DNA of 64,000 nt from Flavobacterium frigidimaris (GTDB lineage: Bacteria; Bacteroidota; Bacteroidia; Flavobacteriales; Flavobacteriaceae). The translations under genes were made by a program, and so were the position numbers. Below the pieces are notes generated by a model. It did no database searches and was not told where the DNA came from. It saw only the letters and a list, made by a program, of their open reading frames with translations. Below are positions 50,614-59,575 of this stretch, in pieces; the first letter of the stretch is position 1, and every line of letters starts with the position of its first letter. The stretch lies in the NCBI GenBank assembly GCA_900129595.1, contig FQWG01000004.1, forward strand, positions 62,001 to 126,000. Direction: 5' to 3'.

Positions 50614-50962
50614 TCATTGCTGCTGCCATAGGAAAGAAAAGCCCTAAAACAATTAATAAAGTAGATTGATCTTTTTGAAGTTCACCAGTTTTCTCGTAAA
50701 CCTTTGGTAAAGCATCTTTACCGGCCAGGTAATAAAAATAAATATTTACCGGCATACAACATCCTGCAAAAATAGCAATTGGCTGAGAAATAACTTCTCT
50801 TTTGGCAACGGCATTAAAAACCTCTGCAACTTTAATATTCCAATAAATCAAATATAATCCGCATGTTAAAAATCCAAAAAGCAACACCATTATAGGGTCT
50901 ACCTTAAATACCGGAATTTGTTCATCAAAATTGTTTGACGTTTCTTTAAAATTGTTCTCCAT
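50579..50962 (-). CDS. Small membrane protein, DUF4234-like
   Basis: The 127-aa protein has a polar N-terminus (1-20), then three hydrophobic segments (about 23-45, 60-80 and 98-118). The first holds LLFGFLTCGLYLIYW, a GxYxxYW motif seen in DUF4234 proteins. The second includes AGCCMPVNIYFYYL. Function is unknown. It is cotranscribed with the DUF2752 gene. A TAGTTTTG box lies 73 bp upstream on the minus strand. Confidence 0.72.
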   Translation of the reverse strand: MENNFKETSNNFDEQIPVFKVDPIMVLLFGFLTCGLYLIYWNIKVAEVFNAVAKREVISQPIAIFAGCCMPVNIYFYYLAGKDALPKVYEKTGELQKDQSTLLIVLGLFFPMAAAMIVQGDINRLYK

Positions 50963-51292
50963 TTTTTATTAATTAAGTTTTGGTTAATGTGTTTCTAATT
51001 TCTAAGCATTAGACAAGCTTCTTTTAAAAGTCTGCAAAACTAAGCCACTATAAATAAGCGGCAGTCTCCTATAAATTATTATTGTATCAAAAAAAGTTTT
51101 TTTTATCAGACAATCAGAGTCCTGTTTTAAAACCTGCAACTATTTACAATCAGATTATTCATCTAAAAATGTGTGGCAATATTATTAAAAATTAACATTA
51201 AAAGCTAATTATGTTTTAAATAATTATACAGAAAAAACCCGTTATTAAAATTCTAAAAGGCAAACAGTATCTGTTTTTGTATGCCATTAACC
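50963..51292. other. AT-rich intergenic region with one promoter box
   Basis: The 330-bp gap between the DUF4234-like gene and the dehydrogenase gene (both minus) has no coding signal. The only features seen are TAGTTTTG on the minus strand (51042-51035) and a weak AAACAG-TAT-CTGTTT hairpin (about 51262-51276) that may end the dehydrogenase transcript. Confidence 0.55.
51035..51042 (-). promoter_or_regulatory. TAnnTTTG -7 box for the DUF4234/DUF2752 pair
   Basis: TAGTTTTG followed by CAGA on the minus strand. The leader to the ATG at 50962 would be about 65 nt. No TTG -33 was found at the right distance. Confidence 0.4.
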
Positions 51293-52240
51293 TTACTTTG
51301 TGTATACTGCTTTTATTTTATCAACAATAACCTGCGCCAGACGCTCATGACTTTCAAAAGTCCAACCGGCAATATGAGGTGTTAAGAGAACATTTTTAGC
51401 CCCGAGCAAATACTGAAAAGCTTCCGGCGTATTTTTATCCTGAAAAAGTGTTTCGAAAGATAATTTCTCATATTCCAAAACATCCAGGCCGGCACCAAGG
51501 ATCTTTTTAGACTTCATAGCTTCAACTAGATCCGCCGTTACGATATTTTTACCACGTGAAGTATTTATAATCCAGAATGGCTTTGCAAATGCGTTTATAA
51601 AATTTGCATTGACCATCTTATCCGTTTCCGGAGTCCACGGAAGATGAAGACTCAAAACGTCTGCTTTTTGCTGTAATTCCTGCAGCGACACCTGCCTGGC
51701 ATTTTCATCGCCAATGTTTTCCAGGATATCATAAAAGACAACATCAACTTCGAAACCGCGGAGTTTTTTAGCAAATGCTTTTCCCATATTTCCGTAACCA
51801 ATAATCCCAACCGTTTTTCCGTCTAATTCATGTCCGCGATTGCTTTCACGGTTCCAGTGTCCCGCTTTTATTTCGGCATCAGCCTGATTCAAATTATTGA
51901 ATAAGGATAAAATTACGCCCAATGAATGTTCTGCAACAGCGTTGCGATTACCTTCCGGAGCCGCAATCAGATGAATTTCTTTTGATGCTGCATACTCACA
52001 ATCAATACTTTCCAGACCTGCACCAACTCTGGCAATAAATTGTAAATTAACTGCTTTGTCTAAAAAAGTTGTATCGATTTTAAAACGGCTTCGAATTACG
52101 ATTCCGTTATAATCCTGAATTTTAGCTTCGATTTCTTCTTTAGAAGATTTAAAATCTGCATGATTTTCAAAACCGGCATCTTCTAGTTGTTGCCAGAGAA
52201 TTGGATTATTGCTATCGATATGTAGAATTTTTATGCTCAT
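51293..52240 (-). CDS. D-isomer-specific 2-hydroxyacid dehydrogenase
   Basis: The 315-aa NAD-dependent enzyme has the Rossmann motif GIIGYGNMGKAFAKKLRGF (about 145-163). Catalytic residues fit the family: Arg in NTSRGKNIV (about 227-235), Glu in the GLDVLEYE region and His in LTPHIAGWTFES (about 290). It is closest in style to phosphoglycerate dehydrogenase/2-hydroxyacid dehydrogenases without an ACT domain. A role in serine synthesis is possible, but serC is not adjacent, so the substrate is left open. Confidence 0.9.
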   Translation of the reverse strand: MSIKILHIDSNNPILWQQLEDAGFENHADFKSSKEEIEAKIQDYNGIVIRSRFKIDTTFLDKAVNLQFIARVGAGLESIDCEYAASKEIHLIAAPEGNRNAVAEHSLGVILSLFNNLNQADAEIKAGHWNRESNRGHELDGKTVGIIGYGNMGKAFAKKLRGFEVDVVFYDILENIGDENARQVSLQELQQKADVLSLHLPWTPETDKMVNANFINAFAKPFWIINTSRGKNIVTADLVEAMKSKKILGAGLDVLEYEKLSFETLFQDKNTPEAFQYLLGAKNVLLTPHIAGWTFESHERLAQVIVDKIKAVYTK

Positions 52241-52349
52241 TGTAGTATGTTTTATAAAGCAAAAATACGGCTTATTATATTGGGATGATTTACAAAATGG
52301 GTTTGTTTTTCTTTGTTTCAGCTCAGCTACTTCATCACTGTCTTTACGA

Positions 52350-53903
52350 TTATTCTAAAGAATATAATATCGAACGAAAAGTGTGCGGATACTGCCATTC
52401 CTTATTGACATAATTGGCATCATAAGAAACAAAAGCTGTAATTAATTTTCCTTCTGACTCCTTCATTTCAAAATCGGTTATTTCAAAATAACCCGATGTC
52501 TCGAACTGACGTTTTAAACGTCCTTCTTTATTAAACACATAAACCACAGCGCTTGATCTGTCTTGTTCGCCAGATGTATCGCGGATATATAAATAAAAAA
52601 CAAAATCTCCATTAGCCCGCTTAAAGCCTTTGGTACTATTAGTAAAAGGCACTTCATAATGCCCAGGAAATACAAGTTTGATCTTCCATAAAGCAGTACT
52701 ATCCTTACTGCGGCTTTTTTCAAATACTACTTCACTTGAATTTATTGCTTTTTCCTTTAGGCTAAAATAGGTTTTATCTGCTTTGTCTGTATAAAAAATA
52801 ACGCTGCTCCCCTTTTCAACAGTCGGCTCTGTTGTTTCCTCTTTCGTGCTTTCTTCAGCAGTACTTGCGGTTTCGTCTTCAGTCTCTTCTTCGACATCCG
52901 GCGCTGACGGACCACGATAGAAAGAATAATACGGTTCTTTATCTGATGTATCAGAGAGCAACTCTAAATTAGCATTCAGCATAAATCTTTTATGTGTCGA
53001 GTAGTAGGATCCGTCTGCAGCAGAATTTTCTGTTCCTTCTACATAAAAATTTCCATTGGCTGTCAGACTTATGGCGTCAATTTCTGTTTCCGGATATCCA
53101 TCAAAAAAATTCATTTTTAGCAAATTCAGATTGTGATCTAAAATTGCAACAAAAGGAATTTCATCCTGATTTGGCTTTGAAGCTTTACCGCTGATCACTA
53201 TTTTATCCTGTATATACTGCAATAAAAAATCTCCTTTAGAAATATTCGAAAAACCCTTTTCCAACAAAGGTTTAAGAAAAATATCCGCCATCGATTTACT
53301 TTCGGTTTTATAACCCGAATATTTACTGTCGAATTTCATTTTATCGAGTTGAAATCTTATCAGTACAGCTCGCATTCTTGCTTCATCTGTATTGTCTTTT
53401 TCTGAATTACCATATGACTTGCTTTCTTTTTTGGCATATATAGTAAATCCGCCCTGATTATCAGGAAGTACTAATGTGTTGAACAAATTATATTTTGATT
53501 TCGAATCAATTAATTTCTGTTTTGCTACCTGAACACCTTGCTTGTTTAGTATCAGCAAAACAGGAGTATAATTATATTTTTCATCTCCTTCTTCTATCAA
53601 ATACAGTATGTTTCCATTCTGAAGTTCATTAATCACCCTAAGACCTTCTTTTTTCATATCGAGATCGAACTGCCATATTGAAGGCGAATTGTATTTCTTA
53701 GAGAACTTAATCACTGATTTTACTTCAAGTCTCTCGTTTCCGTCTTGTTTTTCATCTATTTGATATGTTTTATCCACAACAACCGGAATTGTTTCCTCTA
53801 TAGTAGTTGCTGCTGTATTTTGAGCATTTTCTTTTTTACAGGAAATTTGAATTAGAAAAAAAGAGAGTAGTAAAGGTCTAAACAGAATGGTCTTATAATT
53901 CAT
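52350..53903 (-). CDS. Lipoprotein of unknown function
   Basis: I do not recognise a family. The 517-aa protein has a lipoprotein signal (IQISC, Cys22, followed by KKENAQN). The mature part is beta-strand-rich, with repeated Lys/Asp-rich segments of beta-propeller character. A Glu/Thr-rich linker (about residues 334-360, EEETEDETASTAEESTKEET) divides it in two. No catalytic motif is seen. It stands alone between the dehydrogenase and nhaA genes, and about 250 bp upstream hold no gene. Confidence 0.7.
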   Translation of the reverse strand: MNYKTILFRPLLLSFFLIQISCKKENAQNTAATTIEETIPVVVDKTYQIDEKQDGNERLEVKSVIKFSKKYNSPSIWQFDLDMKKEGLRVINELQNGNILYLIEEGDEKYNYTPVLLILNKQGVQVAKQKLIDSKSKYNLFNTLVLPDNQGGFTIYAKKESKSYGNSEKDNTDEARMRAVLIRFQLDKMKFDSKYSGYKTESKSMADIFLKPLLEKGFSNISKGDFLLQYIQDKIVISGKASKPNQDEIPFVAILDHNLNLLKMNFFDGYPETEIDAISLTANGNFYVEGTENSAADGSYYSTHKRFMLNANLELLSDTSDKEPYYSFYRGPSAPDVEEETEDETASTAEESTKEETTEPTVEKGSSVIFYTDKADKTYFSLKEKAINSSEVVFEKSRSKDSTALWKIKLVFPGHYEVPFTNSTKGFKRANGDFVFYLYIRDTSGEQDRSSAVVYVFNKEGRLKRQFETSGYFEITDFEMKESEGKLITAFVSYDANYVNKEWQYPHTFRSILYSLE

Positions 53904-54080
53904 TGGTCTTTTTTTTGGTAACGGTTTTAAAAGTTGGTTAGATTATTATTTTCGCATGAAAGCGATATTACAACTCAGAATGCTTCTGGTAAGAAACATC
54001 AAAACGTTAAATAATAAAGATTAATACGACAAATTAATAAAACAAAAGTACAGTGAATTTTTTATTGATAAGATTTTTTT

Positions 54081-54088
54081 TAACTTTG
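54081..54088 (+). promoter_or_regulatory. TAnnTTTG -7 box of nhaA
   Basis: TAACTTTG, with TTG at 54065-54067 (13-bp spacing, short). It predicts a leader of about 60 nt before the nhaA ATG. Confidence 0.5.
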
Positions 54089-54153
54089 AAAATCTAAGAT
54101 TCATGGATTTTCCCTGAATTTCTCTCTTTCTAAATCATTAGAACCTCTCTAAA

Positions 54154-55299
54154 ATGAAACTAACCAAGACTTTCAAAGCCTTTTTCAACAACGAAAAATC
54201 AGGAGGATTACTTCTTTTGTTTGTTACGATCATCTCTTTATACTTAGCAAACTCTTCATTTCAGACAGAATATATCGCTTTTTGGGAAAAAGATTTAGGC
54301 GGACATTCGGTTACTCATTGGATCAATGACGGTTTAATGACTATTTTCTTTTTATTGATTGGTTTAGAATTAGAACGCGAAATTTATCACGGTGAATTAT
54401 CGAACATCAAAAATGCATCTTTACCCATTATGGCTGCTCTTGGCGGAATGTTGGTTCCGGCAGCTATTTTCCTGGCTTTAAATTTTGGTACTGCAACTCA
54501 AAACGGAGCAGGAATCCCGATGGCAACTGATATTGCTTTTGCTATTGGAATATTATCTCTTTTAGGAAAAAAAGTTCCGTCATCGTTAAAAGTATTCCTG
54601 ACTGCCCTGGCCGTTATCGATGATTTAGGCGCCATCATTGTTATTGCCATTTTTTATACTACTTCTATCTCTTTTGTAAATCTTGCAATCGCTTTAGGAA
54701 TCTGGGGATTCTTATTTATTTTGAACCGAATGAAAATTCAGAACCTCATTCCTTATTTAATTGGAGGCGTGATAATGTGGTACTTTATGCTCAACTCGGG
54801 CGTTCACGCTACAATCACGGGAGTCATACTGGCTTTTGTAATTCCGTTTGGAGATGGTGGAGAAAAATCTTCGTCTTATAAATTGCAGCACTTTTTACAC
54901 AAACCTGTTGCTTTCCTGATTTTACCTCTGTTTGCCATTGCAAATACTTGTATTGCGATTCAATCAGACTGGCACGAAGGCTTAAGTCATACTAACACTA
55001 TCGGAATTATTCTGGGTCTTGTTGTTGGAAAACCATTGGGAATCGTTCTTTTCTCTTCTATTGGGGTCAGTGCCGGATTATGTTCTTTGCCTAAAAGCCT
55101 GAAATGGGCACATATTCTAGGTGCCGGAATGTTGGGCGGAATTGGTTTTACAATGTCTATCTTTATTACAATTTTAGCCTTTAAAGATCCTGAAACGATT
55201 GTTTTTTCTAAAATTGCAATTTTAATCGCCTCTATACTTTCCGGTGTTTTTGGATTAATTTATCTAAAATATACTTTGACAAGAAAGAAAACGGCATAA
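54154..55299 (+). CDS. nhaA: Na+/H+ antiporter NhaA
   Basis: NhaA exchanges two external protons for one internal Na+ across the inner membrane and supports salt and alkaline tolerance. The 381-aa protein has about 11-12 transmembrane helices. Family signatures are FFLLIGLELEREIYHGELS (about 66-84), PMATDIAFAIGILSLLGKKVP (about 121-141) and the paired Asp of LAVIDDLGAIIVIAIFYT (about 151-168). HATITGV and GGIGFTMSIFI (near 330) follow. A small lipoprotein gene follows after 41 bp. Confidence 0.97.
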   Translation: MKLTKTFKAFFNNEKSGGLLLLFVTIISLYLANSSFQTEYIAFWEKDLGGHSVTHWINDGLMTIFFLLIGLELEREIYHGELSNIKNASLPIMAALGGMLVPAAIFLALNFGTATQNGAGIPMATDIAFAIGILSLLGKKVPSSLKVFLTALAVIDDLGAIIVIAIFYTTSISFVNLAIALGIWGFLFILNRMKIQNLIPYLIGGVIMWYFMLNSGVHATITGVILAFVIPFGDGGEKSSSYKLQHFLHKPVAFLILPLFAIANTCIAIQSDWHEGLSHTNTIGIILGLVVGKPLGIVLFSSIGVSAGLCSLPKSLKWAHILGAGMLGGIGFTMSIFITILAFKDPETIVFSKIAILIASILSGVFGLIYLKYTLTRKKTA

Positions 55300-55340
55300 T
55301 TTTCAACAAATTCAATCTGTAAAAAAGCATCCTAAAGATT

Positions 55341-55877
55341 ATGAAATCAGCTGACAAACATTTCTTTGCCTTTTTTATGATGATATTGCTTTTGGCCTGC
55401 AACAATAAACCAAAACCTGTAAGTCAGGAAAAGAATCCTGAAACGATCGCGACTAATTCTACAAACAAAAATGAAGAATCTATTGCAGGTTTTTACGAAA
55501 CACAACCGGACCCAAACAATACTGGTGAATGTAAAATTTCTGTTGAAATCAAAAAAGAGAAAAACGGTTATACTTATTTCCTAAAAACAAAACTCAGAAA
55601 ACTAAAAGGCATTGCCACTTTTACCACAAACGAATCCGGTGAAAAATACCTTCTTCTGGAAGGTATAAAATGGGATGATTACGAGGGAGACCTTGGCAAT
55701 GAAGATGAAAATGATTCAATTACAGAATCAGAATCTCCAGCATTAGAAATCCCTGTTGGAATTGATGCAAGTTATACTAAAGACACACTTACAATTCAGA
55801 ATTATGGAAATTCGATGAACTCTTATACTAAGATTGCAGAATGTGACAGGAAGTATATACAGCTGATTAAAAAATAA
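55341..55877 (+). CDS. Small lipoprotein of unknown function
   Basis: The 178-aa protein has a lipoprotein signal peptide (MMILLLAC, Cys20). It then has a polar linker and a compact beta-rich domain (about 45-175), with GFYETQPDPNNTGECKISVEI and Cys63/Cys169 that could form a disulfide. No known family is recognised. It lies 41 bp downstream of nhaA on the same strand and shares a terminator with it, so cotranscription is likely but functional linkage is unproven. Confidence 0.72.
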   Translation: MKSADKHFFAFFMMILLLACNNKPKPVSQEKNPETIATNSTNKNEESIAGFYETQPDPNNTGECKISVEIKKEKNGYTYFLKTKLRKLKGIATFTTNESGEKYLLLEGIKWDDYEGDLGNEDENDSITESESPALEIPVGIDASYTKDTLTIQNYGNSMNSYTKIAECDRKYIQLIKK

Positions 55878-55911
55878 ATTCCAAACCCAACAAAATTGGA
55901 ATTTGGAATTT
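55876..55911. terminator. Bidirectional terminator
   Basis: AAATTCCAAA (55876-55885) pairs with TTTGGAATTT (55902-55911), with flanking A/T tracts. It lies between the small lipoprotein and proC (convergent) and uses the same ATTCCAAA word as 3928-3997. Confidence 0.7.
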
Positions 55912-55935
55912 TAAAATATTGTAATTTAATACGAC

Positions 55936-56712
55936 CTAACCTTTTATTTGTTTCAAAGAGGTCTTAATTCCTTTGATTAATGAAGAACTGAAACCATTGT
56001 GCTCCATTTCGTTCAGACCTACAATTGTACAGCCCTGAGGCGTCGTTACACGGTCGATTAATTGTTCCGGATGCACTTTTTCCTCTAGTAACATTTTTGC
56101 AGCTCCTTTCACCGTTTGTGCGGCGATTGCCAAAGCAGTTTGTGAATCAAAACCTATTTCGATTCCGGCTTGCATTGAGGCACGAATGTATCTTAGCGCA
56201 TAAGCTGTTCCGCATGCACCAAGAACTGTGGCAGCATCCATTAGTTTCTCATCGATTACAGGAGCAGTTCCCAGATCCTGAAACAAGTCAACAATTGGCA
56301 ATGCTTTCTCTCTGTCTTTTTCAGGGAAAGAAATACAAGTTGCCGATTCACCAAACTGAGCCGCGATATTTGGCATGATTCGGATAACCGGATATTCATT
56401 ATTTGTTTTTTCCTGAAGCATATCCAAAGACAAACCACTCACCGCCGAAGCAATCGTTTTTCCTTTGATTGCAGGCAAAATTTCAGCTAAAACTATATCA
56501 ACCTGATACGGTTTTATCGTTAGAATTACCACATCGGCTTCCTGAATATTATGTTTATTATCTGATGAAACCGTGATGCCATACTCTGATAAATATTGAA
56601 TACTGGCTGTATTTCTTCTCGTAACAGTAACCTGATTGTTTTTTGAGAACTTCGCAATTCCCAAGGCAATAGAAACCCCAAGATTTCCTCCTCCTATGAT
56701 ATGTACTTTCAT
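55936..56712 (-). CDS. proC: Pyrroline-5-carboxylate reductase
   Basis: ProC performs the last step of proline synthesis, reducing pyrroline-5-carboxylate with NAD(P)H. The 258-aa protein has the N-terminal dinucleotide motif IIGGGNLGVSIA (5-16), VVILTIKPYQ, the SGLS stretch and RIMPNIAAQFGES. The C-terminal dimer domain carries GACGTAYALRYIRASMQAG and VTTPQGCT-type VTTPQGCTIVGL. Slightly shorter than the usual 265-270 aa. It is the last gene before a convergent terminator. Confidence 0.95.
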   Translation of the reverse strand: MKVHIIGGGNLGVSIALGIAKFSKNNQVTVTRRNTASIQYLSEYGITVSSDNKHNIQEADVVILTIKPYQVDIVLAEILPAIKGKTIASAVSGLSLDMLQEKTNNEYPVIRIMPNIAAQFGESATCISFPEKDREKALPIVDLFQDLGTAPVIDEKLMDAATVLGACGTAYALRYIRASMQAGIEIGFDSQTALAIAAQTVKGAAKMLLEEKVHPEQLIDRVTTPQGCTIVGLNEMEHNGFSSSLIKGIKTSLKQIKG

Positions 56713-56897
56713 TCTGGTTGGTTTTTTGATTTGTTTTTCCGGTAGGTTAATAGCAGATTTTTCGACGTGTAAATTACGCAGATTTTATAGATTTTAAATC
56801 ACTGCAATGTATCAATTTGTGGCAAAAATCTAAAAGCCAGGAATCATTCCGGCTAGTACAAAAGCATTAGTTATTGTAATATTAACCGATTCTATTC

Positions 56898-58304
56898 TTA
56901 CAGCAACTTTCCTTTCAACAATAAAGAAGCTATCGTAAAATAGATTACCAATCCTGTTACATCTACTAAAGTAGCGACAAACGGTGCTGATGAAGTTGCG
57001 GGATCGAGTTTAAGTCTTTTCAGTAAAAAGGGTATCATAGATCCTGAAAGTGTTCCCCACAAAACAATAAATACTAACGATAGCGAAACGGTCATCCCGA
57101 TGGCTACCCAGTGTTCTCCATATTCATAAAGTCCGGTTTCCTGCCAGATAAAAATCCTTACAAACCCCACAATTCCCAAAATGGCACCTAGTAAAAATCC
57201 TGATGCAATTTCTTTTTTCATTACATACCACCAATCTTTTAGCGTAAGCTCTTTCAATGCCATGGCACGAATGATAAGTGTTGCTGCCTGTGAACCGGAA
57301 TTTCCTCCACTCGAAATAATAAGCGGAACAAATAAGGCCAGAACGACTGCTTTTTCTATTTCACCTTCAAAGAATCCCATTGCCGAAGCCGTAAACATTT
57401 CTCCGATAAACAAAACAACAAGCCATGTAGCTCTCTTTTTGACCATCTCGCCCAAACGCGTTTGAACGTATGGCAATTCTAAGGCTTCAAGTCCCCCAAA
57501 TTTCTGAATGTCTTCAGTATCTCTTTTCTCTATTTCGTCTTTTATGACATCGATAATATCATCAATTGTAATGCGGCCTACCAAACGTCCTAGTTCATCT
57601 ACAACAGGAATCGCTTCGAGGTCGTATTTATCCATTATTCTGGCGACTTCAACATCAGGAGTTTCAACGTTTACATGATACAGTTTTCGGATATAGATAT
57701 CAGAAATTTGTGTTTTGGTCGATGTTGTCAATAAATCTTTAAGCGATAATCTGCCTTTAAGCCTGTTTTCATCGTCTACCACATAAATAGAATGCACTCT
57801 TGAAACATTTTCAGCCTGAATACGCATTTCTTTTACACAAGTAAGTACGTTCCAGTTTTCGTTGACTTTCACCAACTCTTTGTGCATGATACCTCCGGCA
57901 GTATCTTCGCCGTAACGCAATAAATCAACGATTCCTTTAGCGTGTTCGACATCCTGAAGCTCAGAAATTACCTCTGCTTTTCTGTCTTTAGAAAGTTCTC
58001 CAATAATATCTGCCGCATCATTGGTTTCCAGCTCATCCAGCTCTTCTGCGATTTCTTTAGGCGAAAGTCGGTTTAAGATCTGTTCACGCAAATCATCTTC
58101 TAATTCAAGAAGAATTTCGGCTGTTTTTTCGCTGTCTAGTACTTTAAATATATATGTGGCTTCATCAATGTCAATTTCATCGAGGATTTCAGCGAAATCG
58201 GCATGGTGCATGTCATTTAATAAGATCTCGAGCTCTTTGTTGTTTTTAGCTTGAATGAGTTGAGCTATTTCTTTAATTAGCTCTTTGCTGATTTTAAACT
58301 CCAT
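56898..58304 (-). CDS. mgtE: Magnesium transporter MgtE
   Basis: MgtE is a Mg2+ channel gated by cytosolic Mg2+. The 468-aa protein has the N-domain (about 20-135, [20 protein letters not shown]), two CBS domains (about 140-260, [16 protein letters not shown]) and five transmembrane helices in the C-terminal half. The pore signature is [20 protein letters not shown], then [20 protein letters not shown] with the ion-site Asp. Its start overlaps the end of rsmA by 11 bp, so the two are translationally coupled. Confidence 0.96.
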   Translation of the reverse strand: MEFKISKELIKEIAQLIQAKNNKELEILLNDMHHADFAEILDEIDIDEATYIFKVLDSEKTAEILLELEDDLREQILNRLSPKEIAEELDELETNDAADIIGELSKDRKAEVISELQDVEHAKGIVDLLRYGEDTAGGIMHKELVKVNENWNVLTCVKEMRIQAENVSRVHSIYVVDDENRLKGRLSLKDLLTTSTKTQISDIYIRKLYHVNVETPDVEVARIMDKYDLEAIPVVDELGRLVGRITIDDIIDVIKDEIEKRDTEDIQKFGGLEALELPYVQTRLGEMVKKRATWLVVLFIGEMFTASAMGFFEGEIEKAVVLALFVPLIISSGGNSGSQAATLIIRAMALKELTLKDWWYVMKKEIASGFLLGAILGIVGFVRIFIWQETGLYEYGEHWVAIGMTVSLSLVFIVLWGTLSGSMIPFLLKRLKLDPATSSAPFVATLVDVTGLVIYFTIASLLLKGKLL

Positions 58305-59073
58305 CGGCTTCTATTTTTTGAGTCAAAACAATAAATTCCTCCACGCTTAATTGCTCTGGACGCTTATCAAAGATAGTGTCTAATCGCAATTCATCTGATA
58401 AATTTAATGTTTTCAAACTGTTACGTAATGTTTTTCGTCTTTGCTGAAAAGCGGTTTTTACCACTGTAAAAAACAACTTTTCACCGCATGGAAGACTATA
58501 ATCTTCCTTTCGGGTCATTTTCATCACACCCGACTTGACCTTGGGCGGAGGAATAAAAACGTTTTCATCTACCGTAAACAGATACTCAGTATCATAGAAA
58601 GCCTGTGCTAATACAGATAAGATTCCGTACGCTTTTGAGCCTTTTTTCTCGCATATCCTTTCAGCCACTTCTTTTTGAAACATCCCCGAAAATTCCGGAA
58701 TCTGATGTTTGTACTCTAAAGTTCTAAAAACGATCTGCGTAGAAATGTTATAGGGAAAATTCCCAATAATAGCGAATTGTTTATTTTCATAAACCTCGTT
58801 TATATTGTATTTCAGGAAATCCTGAGAGATAATTTTATCTTTTAGTTTTGGATAATTTTCACCCAAATACACCACAGATTCCGTATCAATCTCGATCACG
58901 TGTGTATTTATTGGTTTGTCAAGCAAATACTTAGTCAACACACCCATCCCCGGTCCTATTTCTAAAACCTCATCGTATCCTTTTAAACTTAAAGTATCTG
59001 CAATTGCTTTGGCGATACTTTCGTCTTTCAGGAAATGTTGTCCTAAATGTTTTTTGGCTTTTACTTTTTCCAT
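58294..59073 (-). CDS. rsmA: 16S rRNA (adenine(1518)-N6/adenine(1519)-N6)-dimethyltransferase
   Basis: RsmA (KsgA) dimethylates two adenines in the 3' helix of 16S rRNA. The 259-aa protein starts [11 protein letters not shown], the family N-terminus. The SAM site is [11 protein letters not shown] (about 37-47), and motif IV is the catalytic NFPYNIST (about 103-110). The C-terminal domain ends with RKTLRNSLK. It is encoded upstream of mgtE with 11 bp overlap and downstream of the DUF4286 gene. Confidence 0.97.
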   Translation of the reverse strand: MEKVKAKKHLGQHFLKDESIAKAIADTLSLKGYDEVLEIGPGMGVLTKYLLDKPINTHVIEIDTESVVYLGENYPKLKDKIISQDFLKYNINEVYENKQFAIIGNFPYNISTQIVFRTLEYKHQIPEFSGMFQKEVAERICEKKGSKAYGILSVLAQAFYDTEYLFTVDENVFIPPPKVKSGVMKMTRKEDYSLPCGEKLFFTVVKTAFQQRRKTLRNSLKTLNLSDELRLDTIFDKRPEQLSVEEFIVLTQKIEADGV

Positions 59074-59082
59074 TTTCTTTTT

Positions 59083-59163
59083 TTAGATTCTTGGATTGTT
59101 AGACTTCTTAGATTGTTAGATTTTCAGTAAGTCTAAAAATCTAAGAAGTCTAATCATCTAAAA
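59083..59163. repeat. Periodic, partly inverted repeat upstream of rsmA
   Basis: TTTTAGATTCTTGGATTGTT, AGACTTCTTAGATTGTTAG and its inverted partner CTAAAAATCTAAGAAGTCTA fill the gap between DUF4286 and rsmA. A related element fills 59491-59571. Confidence 0.7.
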
Positions 59164-59169
59164 TGTCTT

Positions 59170-59481
59170 TTAATGTTCCGAAATCACTTCTAATTCAGTT
59201 CTGAAAGAAAGCATCTTATCAGCAAATAAAGACAAAGCTTCCTGATGAAAAGCCGGCTCATCTTCTATATAATACTGATCTAAAGTTGCTTTGCTGTCCG
59301 TAACATATTGAACTGAATACGTAATTCCGCCCATTTCTTCTTCAATCATAACCCTTACAATTCGTGCCGAAGAAAACTTTTGTGTCGCCAGAATTTCAGG
59401 TATGTGTTTTTCCTGCATCCATTTTAACCATTGGTCATGAACGCTTTCGTGTATATTAGTAGTAACGTTGTAAATAATCAT
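59170..59481 (-). CDS. DUF4286 family protein
   Basis: The 103-aa cytosolic protein is of ferredoxin-like, antibiotic-monooxygenase-type size. It shows IIYNVTTNIHESVHDQWLKW (2-21), HIPEILATQKFSSARIVRV and ITYSVQYVTDSKATLDQYY. The DUF4286 family is conserved in Bacteroidota and commonly sits near rsmA. The function is unknown. It is separated from both neighbours by related periodic repeats (59083-59163 and 59491-59571). Confidence 0.85.
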   Translation of the reverse strand: MIIYNVTTNIHESVHDQWLKWMQEKHIPEILATQKFSSARIVRVMIEEEMGGITYSVQYVTDSKATLDQYYIEDEPAFHQEALSLFADKMLSFRTELEVISEH

Positions 59482-59490
59482 TTTTCTCTA

Positions 59491-59571
59491 AATTTTAGAC
59501 TTCTTAGACACTAGTCTACTTAGATTTCAGAAAAGTCTAATAATCTAAGTAGTCTAATAATCTAACGATCT
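59491..59571. repeat. Periodic, partly inverted repeat upstream of the DUF4286 gene
   Basis: AATTTTAGACTTCTTAGACA, CTAGTCTACTTAGATTTCAG and AGTCTAATAATCTAAGTAGT make a composite related to 59083-59163. It is non-coding. Confidence 0.7.
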
Positions 59572-59575
59572 ATTT